Source: Bacillota bacterium (GTDB lineage Bacteria > Bacillota > Clostridia > Christensenellales > CAG-138). Taken from it: a DNA stretch of 64,000 nucleotides. Both the position numbers and the translations under genes were made by a program. The notes below the pieces were generated by a model. It saw only the letters and a list, made by a program, of their open reading frames with translations. It was not told the origin of the DNA and did no database searches. The stretch is from NCBI GenBank assembly GCA_023400985.1, contig JAEXEN010000027.1:62001-126000 (forward strand), read 5' to 3'. Shown here piece by piece: positions 60,182 through 64,000 of the stretch (position 1 is its first letter; every line of letters begins with the position of its first letter).

Positions 60182-61507
60182 ATGATTCACCAAAAAACGT
60201 CAAAAACGCTGGAAAATTCAGGTAGGCTCATGTATAATCTAAACATGAGTTCCAACTTTGAAAGCAGGACCGTACAAAAAACAAAACGCAAGGCCGCGTT
60301 CGCCGTGGCGCTGCGGTGTTCCCGCACGGCTCTTCTCTGCCTCGCGGGCGTCGCGGCAGGCAGCTTTATCGTGCTGCCCGCGTCGTTTGCCTTACAGGCA
60401 ACGCCTACGCCTTACAACGGCAACGTTGTTATCGCGGGCACGCCCATTCCATCGATCGCCGCGGCTCCCACGCCCACGCCTTACGTTCCCGTAAACACGC
60501 CCCTTCAGGCGGAGCCCGTGGTGAAGGACGTGCATGCGCCGGGCACGGTGCAGTATGTTCAGCTCCAGTTCGGCGATACGAACGCGACCGTCATGGAAAT
60601 ACAATCCCGGCTGATGGAACTCGGCTATTTCGATAACGACGAACCGACCGACTATTTCGGCCCCGCTACGGAGGCGGCGGCGAAGCGCTTCCAGCATGTG
60701 CACCACATGGCGGAAACAGGCGTTGCCGACGAGATGTTTCAAAGCGTGCTGTTTAGTGATAATGCGCTCCCGTACGTGATGGAAGAAGGCGACAAAGGCA
60801 GCGACGTGACGAGGCTGCAGCTCAGGCTCGACGAGCTCGGCTATTACGAGGGTAATATCAACGGCTATTTCGGTACCGCTACGGTGCGCGCGCTCACAGC
60901 CTTCCAGAAGAAAAATGGCCTCACGGAAGATGCCAAAGCGGATACCGATACCTGTAACACCCTGTATTCAGGCAGTGCGAAACCCAAGATTGACCCGACG
61001 CCCACCCCCAAGCCTACCAAAAAGCCGACTCCTAAGCCCACGAATAAACCTTCGTCTTCTGCGACGAACGCTCCTTCGTATACGAACAGCGGCGGCAGCG
61101 GCGGTTCAAAGACCATCCCGGTCATCGGCAGCGGCGTGGACGCCCTTATCTCGGCGGCAAAATCCAAGCTCGGTTCCCCTTATGTGTGGAGCGAGGAAGG
61201 TCCCGATAGCTTCGACTGTTCCGGCCTTGTCTATTTCTCCCTCAGAAGCGCGGGCATGAGCGTGGGACGTTACTCGGCGGCAGGCTATTCGCAGGTGTCT
61301 AGCTGGCAGAGCGTTTCCTTTTCGGAGCTCCAAAAAGGCGACCTCATCTTCTTCAGGAGCGACACCAGCGCCTCCATCAGCCATACGGGTATATGGCTTG
61401 GCGGGAACAGCTACATCCACGCTTCGAGTAGCGCCGGCAAAGTCGTCATAAGCTCCTGGTCCGACTGGGCCAATCGCAACTTCATGCTGGGCAAGCGCGT
61501 GTGGTAG
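60182..61507 (+). CDS. NlpC/P60 cell-wall hydrolase with two peptidoglycan-binding domains
   Basis: Secreted endopeptidase that cuts peptidoglycan stem peptides. Order: basic N-terminus, a signal or anchor helix (TALLCLAGVAAGSFIVLPAS), a Pro/Thr linker, two PG_binding_1 domains (GDTNATVMEIQSRLMELGYF and GSDVTRLQLRLDELGYYEGN), a PTPKPTKKPTPKP linker, and NlpC/P60 with catalytic Cys in DSFDCSGLVYFSLR and His in SHTGIWLGGNSYIHA. Total 441 residues from ATG 60182. An in-frame ATG at 60245 is an equal candidate: neither has a ribosome site, and TATAAT at 60233 would make the second almost leaderless. Confidence 0.9.
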   Translation: MIHQKTSKTLENSGRLMYNLNMSSNFESRTVQKTKRKAAFAVALRCSRTALLCLAGVAAGSFIVLPASFALQATPTPYNGNVVIAGTPIPSIAAAPTPTPYVPVNTPLQAEPVVKDVHAPGTVQYVQLQFGDTNATVMEIQSRLMELGYFDNDEPTDYFGPATEAAAKRFQHVHHMAETGVADEMFQSVLFSDNALPYVMEEGDKGSDVTRLQLRLDELGYYEGNINGYFGTATVRALTAFQKKNGLTEDAKADTDTCNTLYSGSAKPKIDPTPTPKPTKKPTPKPTNKPSSSATNAPSYTNSGGSGGSKTIPVIGSGVDALISAAKSKLGSPYVWSEEGPDSFDCSGLVYFSLRSAGMSVGRYSAAGYSQVSSWQSVSFSELQKGDLIFFRSDTSASISHTGIWLGGNSYIHASSSAGKVVISSWSDWANRNFMLGKRVW

Positions 61508-61530
61508 CGGGGGAGATAAAGAGAAAAATT

Positions 61531-61560
61531 AGGCGCGCGGGAAACCGCGCGCCTCTTATG
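61531..61560 (+). terminator. Terminator after the NlpC/P60 gene
   Basis: Stem AGGCGCGCGG/CCGCGCGCCT (10 bp, perfect) with a GAAA loop, followed by CTTATG. It is 23 bases after the stop. Confidence 0.75.
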
Positions 61561-61570
61561 TGGTTTGTGA

Positions 61571-61887
61571 TACGCGGCGGATGAAATCATCTCGCCCTTG
61601 CCCTACGGATTATTTTATCGTGAGTGGCAGCGAAACGCGAATCCTTAAGCCCCACTGCGTGGGGCTTTTGGGGCGGCATCCTCGACGCCCCGCATATTTG
61701 TACAGTGGTTTGTGCGTTCCGCGGGCGGATGATATCCGCCCCTACAGGGCGGCGGGATGAAATCATCCCGCCCTTGGGGGTAAAACGACGTTTTGCGTGT
61801 AGGACATGGGCTCTGCAACGGAAATGATACGCCTCCCATACCTTCCCCTTTGAGGGGAAGGTGGCGCGAAGCGCCGGATGAGGTGTT
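61571..61887. repeat. Cluster of hairpin repeats
   Basis: Fills the gap between the NlpC gene and the GNAT pseudogene. GCGGATGAAATCATCTCGCC (61573), CCCCACTGCGTGGGGC (61650), GCGGATGATATCCGCCCCTA (61725), GCGGGATGAAATCATCCCGC (61752) and CCTTCCCCTTTGAGGGGAAG (61841) are separate palindromes. The last begins a GAAGGTGGC...GGATGAGGTGT motif common in Clostridia. No gene is credible. Confidence 0.65.
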
Positions 61888-61955
61888 ACATAGTTGGTCG
61901 TCAATCGACGGCTACACTGCTCTTTGAAAAGCAATGCTAAGATTAACAGGGAATC

Positions 61956-62469
61956 CTATTTTAGACTCCCTTGCTTAGTGTCATTGATATTGTAGACATA
62001 TAAAGCAGTATCATACTTTTCAAAAAAGGTCTTCTCTCCCATACATACAAAACCTTGATTTTCATATACTGCCCTTAATTTATGTCGATGCTGATTACAA
62101 TTTAGGCGAATTGCGTTAATACTATAACTAAGGGCTAAAGCTTTCGCATAATCAATTAATTTTTTTGAAATTCCTTTTCCGGCAAATGCACGCTTAACAG
62201 CAACCTTATGCAAGAATAGAGATTCACCTTTTGGAAGGTTAGGCCAATAAACTGGGTCATAATCTGTTAAAGCCATACAACCAGCCGGTAATCTGCTTTG
62301 ATATGCAATATAAAAGTTATTTACTTTTATAGGACTTTGATAGATTAGACCACTTCACATTTAACGCATTCCATTGGTTTTGCATTGCATTTTCAGACAT
62401 CCAGTTTACAGCATCCAATAGAATTTCTTCAATGATTGGTATATCACATTCATCAGCTTGTTTAACCAT
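61956..62469 (-). pseudogene. GNAT acetyltransferase, broken by one-base frameshift
   Basis: The 3' frame (61956-62276, from MALTDYDPVYWPNLPKG) has the GNAT acetyl-CoA site RAFAGKGISKKLIDYAKALA and RAVYENQGFVCMG. Upstream, a frame from ATG 62469 reads MVKQADECDIPIIEEILLDA then NWMSENAMQNQWNA, a GNAT N-terminus, and stops at SKSYKSK. The frame continuing into the 3' part reads KVNNFYIAYQSRLPAGCMAL. One extra base in the T4 run at 62325-62328 (A4 on the coding strand) explains the break. The region is AT-rich compared with its neighbours, suggesting transfer. A sequencing slip is possible. Confidence 0.8.
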
Positions 62470-62512
62470 AGTATTAACCCCATATTATAAGTGCGTGATA
62501 AGCGGCGGGATG

Positions 62513-62600
62513 AAATCATCCCGCCCTATACATGTAATACGTAATGCCCTGTAGGGGGCGATTCAATATCGGCCCGCGCGGAGGTCTCGACTATTTCCGC
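62513..62600. repeat. Two family B hairpins
   Basis: CGGGATGAAATCATCCCGCC (62513-62532) and GTAGGGGGCGATTCAATATC (62553-62572) lie between the GNAT pseudogene and the next gene. Confidence 0.6.
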
Positions 62601-62607
62601 GACCGCG

Positions 62608-63099
62608 TCAGCGCACATACCCCATATCTTTGAGCATCCTGCCGAGCACCCTTAGTCTTTCGCCGATGAGTTCATCGTCCTTGGCTAGAGAATCGAGCAT
62701 GAGCTTCACGTCCTCATCGATGCATTCGTTGTCGGTGCAGATGCTCACCGTCATCGCGTCGCCCTGCAATCCTATGCGGTCGATCTGCGGGTGAGCGGGG
62801 TCGTAATTTTTCTCGAACCGGTACGATTCGGAAAAATATTGGCGCGTGCGGCAAAATAAAATGCAAAGGTCGAGAAGGCGGTGGATGGGGAGTTCCTCGG
62901 ACAATCGCGACCAGCGGTCACCGGAGGTGCGCCATACCTTGGCGCTCACGTCCACGCGCCCGCGCTCGTTCCACTGCGCAAGGCCGATGGACAGCCCCTG
63001 CGTATCCGTCTTATAGGCGTTGCGTCCATCGATGTCGCCGTAGTTTTCCGCCACCACCACGGGTTTGTGCTTAAGATGCGTGGGTATTTTTAAGCTCAT
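62608..63099 (-). CDS. Conserved protein of unknown function, DUF6530-like
   Basis: 163 residues, soluble, no signal or helix. MSLKIPTHLKHKPVVVAENY, NAYKTDTQGLSIGLAQWNER, DVSAKVWRTSGDRWSRLSEE and ERLRVLGRMLKDMGY resemble an uncharacterised Firmicutes family that I remember as DUF6530; the name is from memory. ATG 63099 has GGAGG at 5 bases; the longer TTG frame starts at 63111 inside that site. The promoter carries an AT-rich palindrome. Function unknown. Confidence 0.75.
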   Translation of the reverse strand: MSLKIPTHLKHKPVVVAENYGDIDGRNAYKTDTQGLSIGLAQWNERGRVDVSAKVWRTSGDRWSRLSEELPIHRLLDLCILFCRTRQYFSESYRFEKNYDPAHPQIDRIGLQGDAMTVSICTDNECIDEDVKLMLDSLAKDDELIGERLRVLGRMLKDMGYVR

Positions 63100-63123
63100 A
63101 TCAGCCTCCAAATGAGTTGAATT

Positions 63124-63160
63124 ACAAATTTTATAATATCATAAAATTTGTGTGTGTCAA
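63124..63160 (-). promoter_or_regulatory. Promoter with AT-rich palindrome for the DUF6530-like gene
   Basis: Minus-strand TTGACA (63160-63155), 16-base spacer, TATTAT (63138-63133). ACAAATTTTAT (63124-63134) and ATAAAATTTGT (63141-63151) are an exact inverted pair over the -10 and spacer, a plausible operator. Confidence 0.6.
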
Positions 63161-63192
63161 GCTGGGGGATTTGCGGGCGCGCGGGAGCATGG

Positions 63193-63252
63193 TATACTGG
63201 ATGTGCGGTATGCTCCGCGGATATTCCGTACACCCAGTATAGAATTTTTTAT
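63193..63252 (+). terminator. Leader hairpin with T run ahead of ogt
   Basis: 63193-63208 (TATACTGGATGTGCGG) pairs with 63226-63241 at 15 of 16 positions, counting one G-T pair. GAATTTTTTATTTTC follows at once. This is terminator-shaped, yet nothing on the plus strand precedes it. It may be an attenuator in the ogt leader; the start codon is 26 bases on. Confidence 0.55.
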
Positions 63253-63267
63253 TTTCGGGAGGCCGGT

Positions 63268-63744
63268 ATGAAGATCTTCACAACGCTTAAAAGCCCCATT
63301 GGTACGCTCCTTATCGCCGAGGAAAACGGCGGCATAACGGATATCGACCGCTTTACGGCCGCTCCTAAAGGTATGGAGCAGGGCGAAACGCCGCTCCTGA
63401 ACGAGGCGAAGCGCCAGCTCAACGCATATTTTTCGGGTGCGCTGAAGGCGTTTTCTTTGCCGCTCAAGCCCCAAGGCACCGCGTTTATGCTTCGCGTTTG
63501 GGAGGAATTAAGAAAAATACCCTATGGCGAGACCATCAGCTACCGCGAGCTTGCGCGGCGCGCAGGGAACGAAAAAGCATGCCGCGCGGTGGGGCAGGCG
63601 AACGGGAAAAACCCCGTCATGATCGCGATACCCTGCCACCGCGTGATCGCTGCGGACGGCGGATTGGGCGGTTACGCAGGCGGGCTGGAGAATAAGGCGG
63701 CGCTTTTGGAACTCGAAAAAAGATGTAAGCAAAGCGCAAAGTAG
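63268..63744 (+). CDS. ogt: Methylated-DNA-protein-cysteine S-methyltransferase
   Basis: Suicide repair enzyme that removes alkyl groups from O6 of guanine. The 158-residue product has the helix-turn-helix-like segment RKIPYGETISYRELARRAGN, then ACRAVGQANGKNP and the active site IAIPCHRVIAADGGLGGYAG (Cys in PCHRV). ATG 63268 has CGGGAGGCC upstream; the long frame from 63148 adds hairpin-coded residues. It lacks an Ada N-terminal domain, so it is the constitutive Ogt type, unless the leader hairpin controls it. Confidence 0.95.
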   Translation: MKIFTTLKSPIGTLLIAEENGGITDIDRFTAAPKGMEQGETPLLNEAKRQLNAYFSGALKAFSLPLKPQGTAFMLRVWEELRKIPYGETISYRELARRAGNEKACRAVGQANGKNPVMIAIPCHRVIAADGGLGGYAGGLENKAALLELEKRCKQSAK

Positions 63745-63872
63745 CGGCGCAGCCACTTTTATGACACAATGACTTTCCTTGCCTTTGACGGGTATCTGGT
63801 ATAAAATGTACCTACTATCCTGTAAAATGATAGGGGGATAATTTAAGTTTTTCAATGAAAGGAGGATCTTAT

Positions 63873-64000
63873 ATGCCGGGAGTCATCACGACGGATCTCG
63901 GGAAAGTCATTATCGACGAGGCCTTGATCGCAAACATCGCGGGGTATGCGGCGCTTGAAAACTACGGCATCGCAGCCATGAGCTCGAAAACCGCGGGCGA
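63873..64000 (+). CDS. Asp23/Gls24 family protein, 3' end cut by window
   Basis: The visible 42 codons read MPGVITTDLGKVIIDEALIA, then NIAGYAALENYGIAAMSSKT, the start of the Asp23/YloU family (GKVxIxDEVIAxIAGxAAxExxGVAAM). AAAGGAGGATC at 63858-63868 is a strong ribosome site. In Firmicutes these proteins are linked to the envelope or alkaline stress, and a YloU gene is often followed by the FakA-like kinase YloV; that lies beyond the window. Confidence 0.8.
   Translation, partial: MPGVITTDLGKVIIDEALIANIAGYAALENYGIAAMSSKTAG

Overview
The window looks like chromosomal DNA of a GC-rich, low-oxygen Gram-positive of the class Clostridia. An uncultured gut lineage near Christensenellales/Oscillospirales is my guess; no rRNA is present to test it. 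Pointers are a type III glutamine synthetase, DegV, an LCP cell-wall ligase, an Asp23-type protein, strong GGAGG ribosome sites, TTGACA/TATAAT promoters and TTG/GTG starts. Intergenic spaces carry several families of GC-rich hairpin repeats. I saw no rRNA, tRNA, transposase, integrase or prophage gene.

Layout. 1-7.5 kb: nitrogen and carbon metabolism (glnN 3' part, gdhA, transketolase), a small membrane protein, then a TetR regulator with two copies of a palindromic operator ahead of a flavodoxin-like oxidoreductase. 7.5-15.4 kb: a 322-bp terminal-inverted-repeat element, a YdcF/EamA pair, secA, prfB (with its programmed frameshift) and a threonine aldolase. 15.5-28.4 kb: a complete type I-C CRISPR-Cas system. 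Seven cas genes read leftward (cas3-cas5c-cas8c-cas7-cas4-cas1-cas2) into a leader and an array of 72 repeats. A 51-codon helix-turn-helix gene with a good promoter sits just upstream of cas3.

28.5-44.7 kb: a C45-type Ntn hydrolase, an MFS exporter, a GGDEF-like protein fused to a ribbon-helix-helix domain and divergent from a GntR-ABC (YtrA-like) operon, HflX with an N-terminal JAMM-like motif, an alanine symporter, a PQQ-propeller membrane protein, a lipoprotein cyclophilin, a membrane diguanylate cyclase and an LCP protein. 44.9-56.3 kb: a membrane pseudokinase/RCC1 fusion, a methyltransferase-Hsp33-TPR-RNA methylase operon, metK, a MarR-DegV operon, and a HAD phosphatase with a membrane-anchored MutS-like ATPase. 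56.7-64 kb: a DUF2804/ABC-F/DUF3784 operon, an NlpC/P60 hydrolase, a frameshifted AT-rich GNAT gene, an uncharacterised protein, an alkyltransferase and the start of an Asp23-family gene.

Most likely to repay a second look: the GGDEF/RHH fusion and its palindrome, the JAMM-HflX fusion, the kinase N-lobe/RCC1 fusion, the small HTH gene on the cas promoter, two CRISPR spacers with the same seed but different middles, and the nested inverted-repeat elements. All counts and coordinates were made by eye.
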